This document shows positions 6,473 through 12,187 of a stretch of 12,187 bases of DNA, one piece after another (position 1 is the stretch's first letter; every line of letters begins with the position of its first letter). Location of the stretch: the NCBI RefSeq assembly GCF_002338065.1, contig NZ_DDHJ01000022.1, forward strand, positions 1-12,187, written 5' to 3'. A program made the translations under genes and the position numbers. The notes beneath the pieces were generated by a model that saw only the letters and a list, made by a program, of their open reading frames with translations, was not told where the DNA came from and did no database searches. Source of the DNA: Pseudomonas sp. UBA1879. GTDB lineage: Bacteria; Pseudomonadota; Gammaproteobacteria; Pseudomonadales; Pseudomonadaceae.

Positions 6473-7804
6473 TCAAAGGGGCGTGCGGCGCGCCGGGTCG
6501 GCCTTCATCAGCGCCGTACAAACCAGTGCGATCAGCGCCATGCCGATCAGATACACGATCACGTAATGCGGGTCGCCACCGCCCAGGGCCAGCAGCTGCG
6601 TGGCGATCATGGGCGCAAAACCGCCGCCCAGTACACCGGCCAACTGGACCGACACCGAGATGCCGCTGTAGCGGATTTCAGCGGGGTATTGTCGGGCGAA
6701 CAGCAGCGATTCAGGGGCGTACAAAATCGGAAACACCACCCCCACCGCCAACACCATCGCCCACCAGACCAGCACCGGATCGCGGGTACCGAGCATGGCG
6801 AAGAACGGGTAGACGAAGGCGCAAAGCAGTAACAGGCCAGCGAAATAAAGACGCTTCTGGCCGACACGATCGGAGATATGCCCACACAGCGGCATGGTCA
6901 CCAGCGACAGCGCGGCGCCTGCGGTGATCGCGCCCAAGACATCGGCACGAGGGATTTGCAATTGGTTGGCGGCGTAGGCCAGGGCGAATGTCACCGACAT
7001 GTAGAACCAGGCGTTTTCCGCCGTGCGCGCGCCGATGATGGTCAGGGTCTCGCGCGGCTGATCGCGGAACACTTTGAACAGCGGGACCTTGACGGCAATG
7101 TTTTGCTTTTTCAGTTTCTCGAAGTCGGGCGACTCGGGCACTTTCAACCGGATGAGCCAGCCCACCCCCAGCAAGAGCACGCTGGCGAGAAACGGAATAC
7201 GCCAGCCCCAACTGAGCATGTCGGCCTCCGGCAATTTGGCGACGAGGGCCATCGCCAGCGATGCCAGCACCAGCCCGGCGCCGACCCCGGTTTGCGGCAA
7301 GCTGCCGTAGAAGCCTTTCTTGCCTTCGGGGGCATGTTCGACGGCCATCAACACCGCACCGCCCCATTCGCCTCCAACCGCCATGCCTTGTAAAAAGCGC
7401 ATGCTGACCAGGATGACCGCCGCCCAATAACCGATCTGCTGATAAGTGGGGATCAGGCCAATGATGATGGTCGGCACGCCCATCAACATCAGCGTCACTA
7501 GCAGCATGGATTTACGGCCGATCTTGTCACCGAAGTGACCGAACACGATGCCGCCCAACGGACGCCCGAGAAACCCCACCGCGTAGGTGGCGAACGCCGC
7601 CAGCACACCGATGATCGGGTCCAGTGCCGGGAAAAAGATTTTGTTGAAGATCAGTGCGGCGGCCGTGCCGTAGAGGAAAAAGTCGTACCACTCGATGGTC
7701 GTACCGGCCATGCTCGCCGCACCGGCGATCCGGTAGGCTTTGGCTTTGGTTTTCGCAGCGCGGGCGTCAGGCACACCGGCGTCCGCTGTCAGAGCGTCCT
7801 TCAT
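6473..7804 (-). CDS. MHS-family major facilitator transporter (organic acid/proton symporter type)
   Basis: A 443-residue inner-membrane transporter with a cytoplasmic N-terminus of about 25 residues and about 12 predicted membrane segments. It carries the metabolite:H+ symporter signatures: IEWYDFFLYG at 37-46, the loop 2-3 motif GHFGDKIGRKSM at 89-100 after GFLGRPLGG, and RFLQGMAVGGEWGG at 136-149, then VPESPDF in the central loop. MHS members import compounds such as citrate, ketoglutarate, shikimate or betaine. It is the first gene of the mmsA-mmsB operon, so a substrate that feeds those enzymes (3-hydroxyisobutyrate, 3-hydroxypropionate or a similar acid) is the best guess, but the sequence alone does not fix it. 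GGAGG lies 5 bases before the ATG. The 226-bp region shared with the divergent LysR gene should hold its promoter. Confidence 0.92.
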   Translation of the reverse strand: MKDALTADAGVPDARAAKTKAKAYRIAGAASMAGTTIEWYDFFLYGTAAALIFNKIFFPALDPIIGVLAAFATYAVGFLGRPLGGIVFGHFGDKIGRKSMLLVTLMLMGVPTIIIGLIPTYQQIGYWAAVILVSMRFLQGMAVGGEWGGAVLMAVEHAPEGKKGFYGSLPQTGVGAGLVLASLAMALVAKLPEADMLSWGWRIPFLASVLLLGVGWLIRLKVPESPDFEKLKKQNIAVKVPLFKVFRDQPRETLTIIGARTAENAWFYMSVTFALAYAANQLQIPRADVLGAITAGAALSLVTMPLCGHISDRVGQKRLYFAGLLLLCAFVYPFFAMLGTRDPVLVWWAMVLAVGVVFPILYAPESLLFARQYPAEIRYSGISVSVQLAGVLGGGFAPMIATQLLALGGGDPHYVIVYLIGMALIALVCTALMKADPARRTPL

Positions 7805-7902
7805 AAACTCCTCCGCTTATTTATTGTTGTGCAGGGTGTTATGGCATGTGGGTGGGGCGGTTTTGCTTGGGCTTACCTCGGTCTGGAAATATTCACAACC
7901 CT

Positions 7903-7936
7903 CCTTGTGGGAGCCAGCAACCCGGCTCCCACAAGG
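7903..7936. repeat. Perfect hairpin, probably a remnant of a second REP class
   Basis: CCTTGTGGGAGCC (7903-7915) pairs without mismatch with GGCTCCCACAAGG (7924-7936) around an 8-base loop. CACAA (7894-7898) can extend the stem with TTGTG (7937-7941) across a bulge. There is no T tract, so it is not an intrinsic terminator. TGTGGGAGC resembles the outer end of another common Pseudomonas REP family (from memory), different from the GTAGGAGTGAG family elsewhere in this window. It sits in the divergent promoter region between the transporter and LysR genes. Confidence 0.7.
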
Positions 7937-7938
7937 TT

Positions 7939-7956
7939 GTGTTCAGTTCGGAACAC
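7939..7956. promoter_or_regulatory. Candidate operator dyad GTGTTC-N6-GAACAC
   Basis: A perfect 6+6 inverted repeat with a 6-bp centre lies in the divergent region 75 bp upstream of the LysR start and 135 bp upstream of the transporter start. A smaller palindrome GTTC-G-GAAC (7946-7954) overlaps it. The position between divergent genes suits a LysR-controlled switch. The protein that binds is inferred from position only. Confidence 0.35.
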
Positions 7957-7961
7957 GGTTG

Positions 7962-7996
7962 GTTTGCGATCTGCACCGGAGTATAGATGTGCAAAC
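7962..7996. promoter_or_regulatory. Candidate LysR operator (GTTTGC..ATCT / AGAT..GCAAAC dyad)
   Basis: GTTTGCGATCT (7962-7972) and AGATGTGCAAAC (7985-7996) form an interrupted dyad: six outer bases and four inner bases match, with a one-base offset between the two blocks. T7972 and A7985 give a T-N12-A spacing close to the LysR consensus. It ends 34 bp before the LysR start, the expected place for an autoregulatory and divergent-activation site. Confidence 0.4.
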
Positions 7997-8030
7997 TTCC
8001 AATAAGAACGCACATAAAAGCAGGTCAAAC

Positions 8031-8978
8031 ATGCAAAAACACATCACCTCCCTCAGCACGCTGAACTGGGATGACCTGAAGTTTTTCCTCGAGGTGGCGC
8101 GCACGCGCAAGGCCAGTTCGGCGGCCAAGCGGCTGGCGGTGGACTACACCACCGTGTCGCGCCGGATCAGTTCGCTGGAAGCATCGCTTGGCACTCTGCT
8201 GTTCGAAAAATCGCGCAACAGCGGGTTCGTGCTGACGGCGGAAGGCCAGCGTTTGCTGGGCTCGGCAGAGTCCATCGAAAGCACGTTGCACATGGCGTGC
8301 GAGCAGGTTTCAGGCTCCGGGGTGGCCTTATCAGGGCATGTGCGCATGGGCTGCACCGAAGGCTTCGGCAGCTTTTTCATCACCCCTCAGTTGAGCCACT
8401 TCACCGACACCTACCCTGCCATCTCGGTGGATATCTTGCCGCTGCCACACTTCATCAGCCTCTCAAAGCGCGAGGCTGACATCGTCATCGCCCTGGAACG
8501 CCCGGAACATGGGCCTTACGTGGTGTGCAAATTGTGCGATTACAGCCTGCGTCTGTACGCGACTCAGGCCTATCTCGACCAACATCCGCCCATCCTCAAG
8601 ACCGATGATCTGGTCGGCCATCCGTTCATCAGCTACGTCGACGACCTGGCCTTCAGCCCCGAATTGCTCTATCTGAACAACCTGCTCCCCGACGTCCACG
8701 CGCCCCTGCGCAGCACCAGCGTCGTCGCGCAATACGTCGCAGCCTTGCAGGGTCGGGCCTTGGCCATCCTGCCCTGCTTCCTCGCCGCCCAAGACCCACG
8801 GCTACTGCCGGTATTGCCTGAAGACGTGAACATCACGCGGCAGTTCTGGATGTACTGCCGGGAGGACTTGCGGAAGCTCAAGCGGATCACGTTGTTGTGG
8901 GATTACATCCGCCAGACCACCGAACAGAATCAGGCGTTTTTGTTGGGGGATACGCGGGTGTTGAGTTTTGTGGATTAG
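8031..8978 (+). CDS. LysR-family regulator, divergent from the transporter-mmsA-mmsB operon
   Basis: A 315-residue cytoplasmic regulator. The N-terminal winged helix-turn-helix is LNWDDLKFFLEVARTRKASS (11-30), then AAKRLAVDYTTVSRRISSLE (31-50) and LLFEKSRNSGFVLTAEGQRLL. The effector domain starts near residue 95 (SGHVRMGCTEGFGSFFITPQL). I start at 8031 because MQKH places the HTH at the normal distance and AGG lies 6 bases upstream; the open frame continues upstream to 7740 only by running through the promoter region and the transporter gene on the other strand. The divergent layout strongly suggests control of the transporter-mmsA-mmsB operon. LysR proteins responding to 3-hydroxypropionate or related acids are known next to mmsA-like genes in Pseudomonas, so such an acid is a plausible inducer here; this is inference from context. 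Confidence 0.93.
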   Translation: MQKHITSLSTLNWDDLKFFLEVARTRKASSAAKRLAVDYTTVSRRISSLEASLGTLLFEKSRNSGFVLTAEGQRLLGSAESIESTLHMACEQVSGSGVALSGHVRMGCTEGFGSFFITPQLSHFTDTYPAISVDILPLPHFISLSKREADIVIALERPEHGPYVVCKLCDYSLRLYATQAYLDQHPPILKTDDLVGHPFISYVDDLAFSPELLYLNNLLPDVHAPLRSTSVVAQYVAALQGRALAILPCFLAAQDPRLLPVLPEDVNITRQFWMYCREDLRKLKRITLLWDYIRQTTEQNQAFLLGDTRVLSFVD

Positions 8979-9003
8979 CCAACAAGCCCCATTCACCACA
9001 TAC

Positions 9004-9094
9004 CTGTAGGAGTGAGCTTGCTCGCGATAGCTGTCTGCCGGAAATAGAGGCGTCTGCTGGAAGAATGCAATCGCGAGCAAGCTCACTCCTACAG
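9004..9094. repeat. REP pair (REPIN), intact
   Basis: A 25-base arm at 9004-9028 (CTGTAGGAGTGAGC... ending CTCGCGAT) is repeated in perfect inverse at 9070-9094, with a 41-bp middle. It starts 25 bp after the stop of the LysR gene. It is the longest and most perfect pair in the window and shares its arm sequence with the one at 3729-3815. The 377-bp gap it belongs to (8979-9355) otherwise holds the palindrome at 9133-9156 and the structured leader at 9241-9347. Confidence 0.93.
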
Positions 9095-9132
9095 CGAAAT
9101 GCGCGTCCGCGTCTAGATCGCCCCTCCCCTCC

Positions 9133-9156
9133 ATAGTTTAGAAATCTCTGAACTAT
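9133..9156. promoter_or_regulatory. 24-bp palindromic operator candidate
   Basis: ATAGTTTAGA (9133-9142) and TCTGAACTAT (9147-9156) are inverted repeats with nine of ten positions matched and one T-G pair, around a 4-bp centre AATC. The AT-rich site stands out from the GC-rich surroundings and lies in the region that must contain the promoter of the isomerase-oxygenase-binding-protein operon. If transcription begins near 9210, the centre falls at about -65, the usual LysR recognition position. The regulator is unknown: neither LysR gene in the window is adjacent to this operon on the same side, although the one ending at 8978 is near. Confidence 0.5.
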
Positions 9157-9197
9157 GCATTTGAGCTTTCCTATTCTTCCCGTTCATCGCCCGAACC

Positions 9198-9203
9198 TAA
9201 GAT
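9198..9203 (+). promoter_or_regulatory. Weak -10 candidate for the isomerase operon
   Basis: TAAGAT is the best -10-like hexamer between the palindrome and the leader. No good -35 is found 17 bp upstream (TCTTCC), as is common for activator-dependent promoters. A start near 9210 would give a leader of about 146 nt that includes the whole structured element. This is a guess from one hexamer and spacing. Confidence 0.2.
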
Positions 9204-9240
9204 CGGCCCCAATAAAGGAGCCCGTCCAGTAGAGACCCGG

Positions 9241-9347
9241 CCCAAAGATTGCCTTTCTGATGTGACTGCCGCTGTACCCCGCTCCGGCCCGTGCCGTGGC
9301 GGAGCCATGTTCAGGTCACGTGTCAGTCGCAAGACGCAATCTTTGGG
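9241..9347 (+). promoter_or_regulatory. Structured 5' leader that could occlude the ribosome-binding site
   Basis: CCCAAAGATTGC (9241-9252) pairs perfectly with GCAATCTTTGGG (9336-9347). Stacked inside are TCT/AGA (9256-9258 with 9332-9334), then TGTGACTG/CAGTCGCA (9261-9268 with 9324-9331, one G-U), and a hairpin GCTCCG/CGGAGC (9281-9286 with 9300-9305). The outer stem includes three of the four G residues of the GGGGA that precedes the ATG at 9356. Folding would therefore limit ribosome access, as in translational riboswitches, RNA thermometers or autoregulatory leaders. An alternative 6-bp pairing of CCCCAA (9207-9212) with TTGGGG (9343-9348) exists. I do not recognise a known riboswitch class. 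Confidence 0.5.
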
Positions 9348-9355
9348 GACGTTCG

Positions 9356-10207
9356 ATGAAACTGGAAATCTTTCGCACGATGTGGGGCTACACCGCGAGC
9401 AAGGCTCAGGCGCTGGATGAGCTGCTGGAAGCCGGGTTCGACGGCATGGAAGCGCGCCTGCCGCTGACGCCGGTGGAGCGTGCCGAGTTCGGCGCTTTTT
9501 TGCGGGCCAATCACCTGCCTTACATCGCTACAGTCTTCACCGCCTACGACGTCCTGCCCGAACAATCAGCGACCCTCGCCGAACACCTGACCGATCTGGA
9601 AAAGAAACTCGCCTGGTCCTCCGAACTGTCGCCACGCTTCGTCAATGTGCTGGCCGGAAACGACCGCTGGCAACTGCCCCAGCAAGTGGAGTTCTTCGGT
9701 CAGGCGCTGGAACTGGCGCATAAGCATGGCCAGGCCGTCACCTTCGAAACCCACCGCGCCCGCTCGCTGTTCAATCCGTGGGTGACGCTGGAGCTGATTC
9801 GTCAGCTGCCGGACCTGCGTTTCACCAGCGACATCAGCCACTGGATCGTCACCTGCGAACGCCTGCTCGACGACCCGGAAGATGACCTCAGCGCGTTCGT
9901 CGAGCGCGTTCATCATATTCAGGCCAGGGTCGGGTATGACCAGGGCCCGCAGGTCCCGCACCCCGCTGCCCCCGAGCGTGCCGCCGAGCTCGCCTTCCAT
10001 CAAGACCACTGGGAAGCGATCTGGAAATCCCAGCAAGCGCGGGGCTACCAGGTCACCACGCTGACCCCTGAATTCGGCGCTGACGGCTACCTGCATCACC
10101 TGCCCTTCACCAATGTTCCGGTGGCCGATCTGTGGTCGCTGAACGTGTGCATGGCCCAGATCGAACGTGAACATTTCCAGCGCTTCACCCACACGACAAG
10201 CCGATAA
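9356..10207 (+). CDS. Sugar phosphate isomerase/epimerase-like TIM-barrel protein
   Basis: A 283-residue cytoplasmic protein of the AP-endonuclease-2/xylose-isomerase-like superfamily, whose members are metal-dependent isomerases, epimerases or dehydratases. Candidate metal ligands follow the family order: E131 in VTFETHR, D159 and H162 in TSDISHW, H187 in VHHIQAR, E239 in TPEFG. The N-terminal strand KLEIFRTMWGY and the AGFDGMEAR segment (26-34) are typical of the first barrel repeats. I start at 9356, with GGGGA 6 bases upstream. The GTG at 9296 would add 20 residues that lie inside the leader structure and look unlike protein of this family. The oxygenase gene follows after 13 bp, so the two are surely co-transcribed. 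The substrate is unknown; many proteins annotated this way do not act on sugar phosphates. Confidence 0.85.
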   Translation: MKLEIFRTMWGYTASKAQALDELLEAGFDGMEARLPLTPVERAEFGAFLRANHLPYIATVFTAYDVLPEQSATLAEHLTDLEKKLAWSSELSPRFVNVLAGNDRWQLPQQVEFFGQALELAHKHGQAVTFETHRARSLFNPWVTLELIRQLPDLRFTSDISHWIVTCERLLDDPEDDLSAFVERVHHIQARVGYDQGPQVPHPAAPERAAELAFHQDHWEAIWKSQQARGYQVTTLTPEFGADGYLHHLPFTNVPVADLWSLNVCMAQIEREHFQRFTHTTSR

Positions 10208-10220
10208 GGAGCGTTTCGTC

Positions 10221-11297
10221 ATGCCTGATCAGTCTCAAGCGGCGACAGTCTCAACCGAGCCAAGAGTGGCCAACTTCAGCAGCATTCCGGTGGTGGACAT
10301 TGCCGGTCTGTTCAGTCCCGACATCGCAGATCGCCAGGCTGTGGCCGACGAGCTCGGCAAAGCGGCGCGCGAGGTGGGCTTTCTGTACGTCAGGAATCAC
10401 GGCATTGAGCCCGCACTGATTGCGGGTTTGCGCCAGGCGGCCAAGGACCTGTTCGCCCAGTCCCTCGACTACAAAATGCAGCATTACATCGGCACCTCGC
10501 GCAGCCACAAAGGCTTCGTCCCGGAAGGCGAAGAGGTGTATGCCAAAGGCAAGCCCGATCACAAGGAAGCCTTCGACATTGGCTTCGAAGTCGGCGACGA
10601 AGACCCGCTGGTGATCGCCAAGACCCCGCTGATCGGCGCCAACGAGTGGCCGGATTTGCCCGGTTTCCGTCCCGCCGTCGAAGCCTATTACGCCGCCGTA
10701 TTTGCACTGGGTCGTCGGCTGTTCGACGGCTTCGCGTTGGCGCTTGGCCTTGAAGAAGGCTACTTCGAGGCGATGGTCACCCGCCCGCCGTCCAAACTTC
10801 GGCTGATCCATTACCCCTTCGACGACGCCGCGCAAGACGCGCCCGGTATTGGTGCGCATACCGACTACGAGTGCTTCACCATGCTGCTGGCTGACAAGCC
10901 GGGACTTGAAGTGATGAACGACCTGGGCCAGTGGATCGACGCGCCGCCGGTGGAAGGCGCCTTCGTGGTCAACATTGGCGACATGCTCGAGGTGATGACC
11001 GCTGGTACGTTCGTTGCTACGGCTCATCGGGTACGCACGGTCAGCGAAGAGCGTTATTCCTTCCCGCTGTTTTTCGCCTGCGACTTCCACACCCAGATCA
11101 AACCGTTGCCTCAATTCGAGAAACAGGGAACCGAGTACGAGGCGATCACCATCGGCGAACACATGTTCGGCCAGGCCTTGCAGACCTATCAGTACCTGCG
11201 ACGCAAGGTCGAGAACGGCGAACTCAAGCTGTACGAAAAGGCGCGCAAGCCTTCGAGCTTTGGCCATTTGAAGCATCAGACGCAGGACGCGCCGTGA
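10221..11297 (+). CDS. 2-oxoglutarate/Fe(II)-dependent oxygenase (isopenicillin-N-synthase-like)
   Basis: A 358-residue cytoplasmic oxygenase. An N-terminal DIOX_N domain (about 22-130: IPVVDIAGLF, EVGFLYVRNHGI) precedes the double-stranded beta-helix core. The iron triad is H213-x-D215 (GIGAHTDYE) and H269 (ATAHRV), and the 2-oxoglutarate carboxylate site is R278-x-S280 (RYSFPLFF). Such enzymes couple 2-oxoglutarate decarboxylation to hydroxylation, ring closure or desaturation. AAGGAG stands 9 bases before the ATG at 10221; the open frame could start earlier, but only inside the isomerase gene. The next gene encodes a binding protein, so the oxygenase may act on an imported amino-acid-like compound. 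From memory, P. aeruginosa has a similar oxygenase beside an amino-acid-type ABC transporter (PA4191 region). The exact substrate is unknown. Confidence 0.93.
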   Translation: MPDQSQAATVSTEPRVANFSSIPVVDIAGLFSPDIADRQAVADELGKAAREVGFLYVRNHGIEPALIAGLRQAAKDLFAQSLDYKMQHYIGTSRSHKGFVPEGEEVYAKGKPDHKEAFDIGFEVGDEDPLVIAKTPLIGANEWPDLPGFRPAVEAYYAAVFALGRRLFDGFALALGLEEGYFEAMVTRPPSKLRLIHYPFDDAAQDAPGIGAHTDYECFTMLLADKPGLEVMNDLGQWIDAPPVEGAFVVNIGDMLEVMTAGTFVATAHRVRTVSEERYSFPLFFACDFHTQIKPLPQFEKQGTEYEAITIGEHMFGQALQTYQYLRRKVENGELKLYEKARKPSSFGHLKHQTQDAP

Positions 11298-11343
11298 TGC
11301 CCCGCAATTCATCCAACCACACCGTGCCATACCTTCCTGACGT

Positions 11344-11347
11344 GGAG
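11344..11347 (+). promoter_or_regulatory. Shine-Dalgarno that decides the binding-protein start
   Basis: GGAG lies 9 bases before the ATG at 11357, where a clean signal peptide begins. A second in-frame ATG at 11297 overlaps the oxygenase stop as TGATG but would put 20 polar residues in front of the signal peptide. Confidence 0.55.
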
Positions 11348-11356
11348 TCACCGACG

Positions 11357-12172
11357 ATGCGCAACACTTTGAACACTGCAGTTCGCTTGACCGTTCTGAC
11401 CAGTGCCGTACTCGGCGCGAGCGTTTTCGGGACACTGGCCCACGCCGCGACCACCGTGACGCCTGGCCAATTGAAAGTCGGCATGGAAATTACGTACCCG
11501 CCGTTCGAATCCTACGACGAGAAGAAAAACGTCGTCGGCGCAGACCCCGACCTGTCGCGCATGCTGGCCAAACACTTGGACCTGAAGGCCGAATTCGTCG
11601 ACACCAAGTTCTCCAGCCTGATCCTGAGCCTGAACGCCGGTCACTACGACGCCATCATCTCGGGCATGTACATCACCCCTGAGCGCCAGACCCAGGCGCA
11701 GACCATCGCCTACGCCAAGACCGGCGCCGCAATCATGGTCCTGAAAGACAGCCTCCTCAAACCGAAAGTACCGGAAGACCTGTGCGGCCTGAAAGTCGGC
11801 CTGGAAAAAGGCACCACCTGGGTCGCCCAATTCAACAAGCTCTCTACCGATTACTGCGTGCCGAACAACAAAGGCGCGATCTCGGTCAGCGAATTTCCGT
11901 CGGCCCCGGAAGTGACCCAGGCGCTGCTGTCCGGCAACGTTCAGGCACAAGTGGAAATCGACGGCGCCGCCGGCATGATCGCCGAGCGCACCAAAGGCCG
12001 GGTGGTGGTCAGCACCGAGCATTCGATCTACCAGCAAACCCTCGGCATCTACGTGAAAAAGGGTAACGACGAGCTGTATCAGGCATTGCTCAAGGCCTTC
12101 GACGAAACCAAGAAATCCGGTGAATACGCGGCGCTGCTGAAAAAGTACAACTTGGAAGAACCGAGTCTTTAA
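11357..12172 (+). CDS. Periplasmic amino-acid-type ABC transporter solute-binding protein
   Basis: A 271-residue exported protein of the SBP_bac_3 family that captures a small ligand and delivers it to an inner-membrane ABC importer. A signal peptide of about 30 residues (MRNTLNTAVR then a hydrophobic stretch to LAHA) is cleaved before ATTVTPG; there is no lipobox cysteine. The binding fold starts with LKVGMEITYPPFESYD (39-54). ISGMYITPERQ (101-111) carries the arginine R110 that normally binds the alpha-carboxylate of amino acids, and D202 in VEIDGAAG is placed like the amino-group ligand. C143 and C167 could form a disulfide. Most of this points to an amino acid or close analogue. It ends 15 bp before the window edge; permease and ATPase genes probably follow. 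Position after the isomerase and oxygenase links uptake to their pathway. Confidence 0.92.
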   Translation: MRNTLNTAVRLTVLTSAVLGASVFGTLAHAATTVTPGQLKVGMEITYPPFESYDEKKNVVGADPDLSRMLAKHLDLKAEFVDTKFSSLILSLNAGHYDAIISGMYITPERQTQAQTIAYAKTGAAIMVLKDSLLKPKVPEDLCGLKVGLEKGTTWVAQFNKLSTDYCVPNNKGAISVSEFPSAPEVTQALLSGNVQAQVEIDGAAGMIAERTKGRVVVSTEHSIYQQTLGIYVKKGNDELYQALLKAFDETKKSGEYAALLKKYNLEEPSL

Positions 12173-12187
12173 CGGCTGACGCTTCAC

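Noticed and set aside
7740..8030. N-terminal extension of the second LysR protein by 97 residues
   Set aside because: It would run through the transporter's 5' end and the promoter region and put the helix-turn-helix far from the N-terminus, unlike LysR proteins.
9241..9347. Guanidine-type (ykkC or mini-ykkC) or other known riboswitch
   Set aside because: I cannot find the paired ACGR-loop hairpins of guanidine-II or the conserved core of other classes. The element is kept as an unassigned structured leader.
9241..9347. MITE or insertion remnant bounded by the 12-bp inverted repeats
   Set aside because: No target-site duplication is visible at the flanks, the size is small, and the inner helices nest in order, which fits an RNA fold better.
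9307..9420. Possible leader peptide starting at the ATG at 9307, overlapping the isomerase start in another frame
   Set aside because: GGAG is only 2 bases from this ATG, the ATG is within the folded leader, and the peptide has no repeated codons that would suggest attenuation.
10931..11356. N-terminal extension of the binding-protein frame into the oxygenase gene
   Set aside because: The extra part is the oxygenase gene read in another frame; the signal peptide and Shine-Dalgarno place the start at 11357.
10251..11435. A 394-codon open frame on the minus strand
   Set aside because: It is the antisense of the 2-oxoglutarate oxygenase, with no recognisable family features or ribosome-binding site.
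11348..12187. An open frame on the minus strand over the binding-protein gene
   Set aside because: It mirrors a well-supported binding protein with signal peptide; the predicted protein has no family features.

Overview
The window looks like a chromosomal segment of a Pseudomonas in the broad fluorescens/syringae group. The evidence is high GC, LysR-rich gene order, an MmsA protein very close to the Pseudomonas type I remember, and several copies of the Pseudomonas REP palindrome with core GTGAGCTTGCTCGCGA in head-to-head pairs (REPIN-like). I see no rRNA, tRNA, CRISPR, phage or transposase gene. Genes are tightly packed and typical of metabolic or accessory chromosome.

Left block (1-3676, + strand): a decayed REP pair, a LysR regulator (158-1096), a small DUF861/cupin_3 protein (1159-1503) closed by a strong intrinsic terminator (1526-1555), a monothiol/dithiol-type glutaredoxin with CPYC (1746-2009), and an argininosuccinate-lyase-family protein (2249-3676). 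The lyase keeps the catalytic core of ArgH but has changes at substrate-contacting loop positions. A dyad of the LysR form T-N11-A lies just upstream of it.

Middle block (3848-8978): a minus-strand operon encoding an MHS-family transporter (7804-6473), methylmalonate-semialdehyde dehydrogenase MmsA (6416-4890) and 3-hydroxyisobutyrate dehydrogenase MmsB (4735-3848). A LysR regulator (8031-8978) is divergent from it. This reads as an uptake and catabolism module for a 3-hydroxy acid such as 3-hydroxyisobutyrate (valine branch) or 3-hydroxypropionate, controlled by the LysR protein. The divergent intergenic region holds two candidate operators and a perfect 13-bp hairpin that resembles a second REP class. 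REP pairs sit between argH and mmsB (convergent ends) and inside the operon between mmsB and mmsA.

Right block (9004-12172, + strand): a REP pair, a 24-bp near-perfect palindrome, and then a roughly 107-nt structured leader whose outer 12-bp stem would bury part of the ribosome-binding site. After that comes an apparent operon of a TIM-barrel sugar isomerase/epimerase-like protein, a 2-oxoglutarate/Fe(II) oxygenase and a periplasmic amino-acid-type solute-binding protein. Permease and ATPase genes probably follow beyond the window. The substrate is not evident. This operon with its leader is the part of the window most likely to hold something undescribed.
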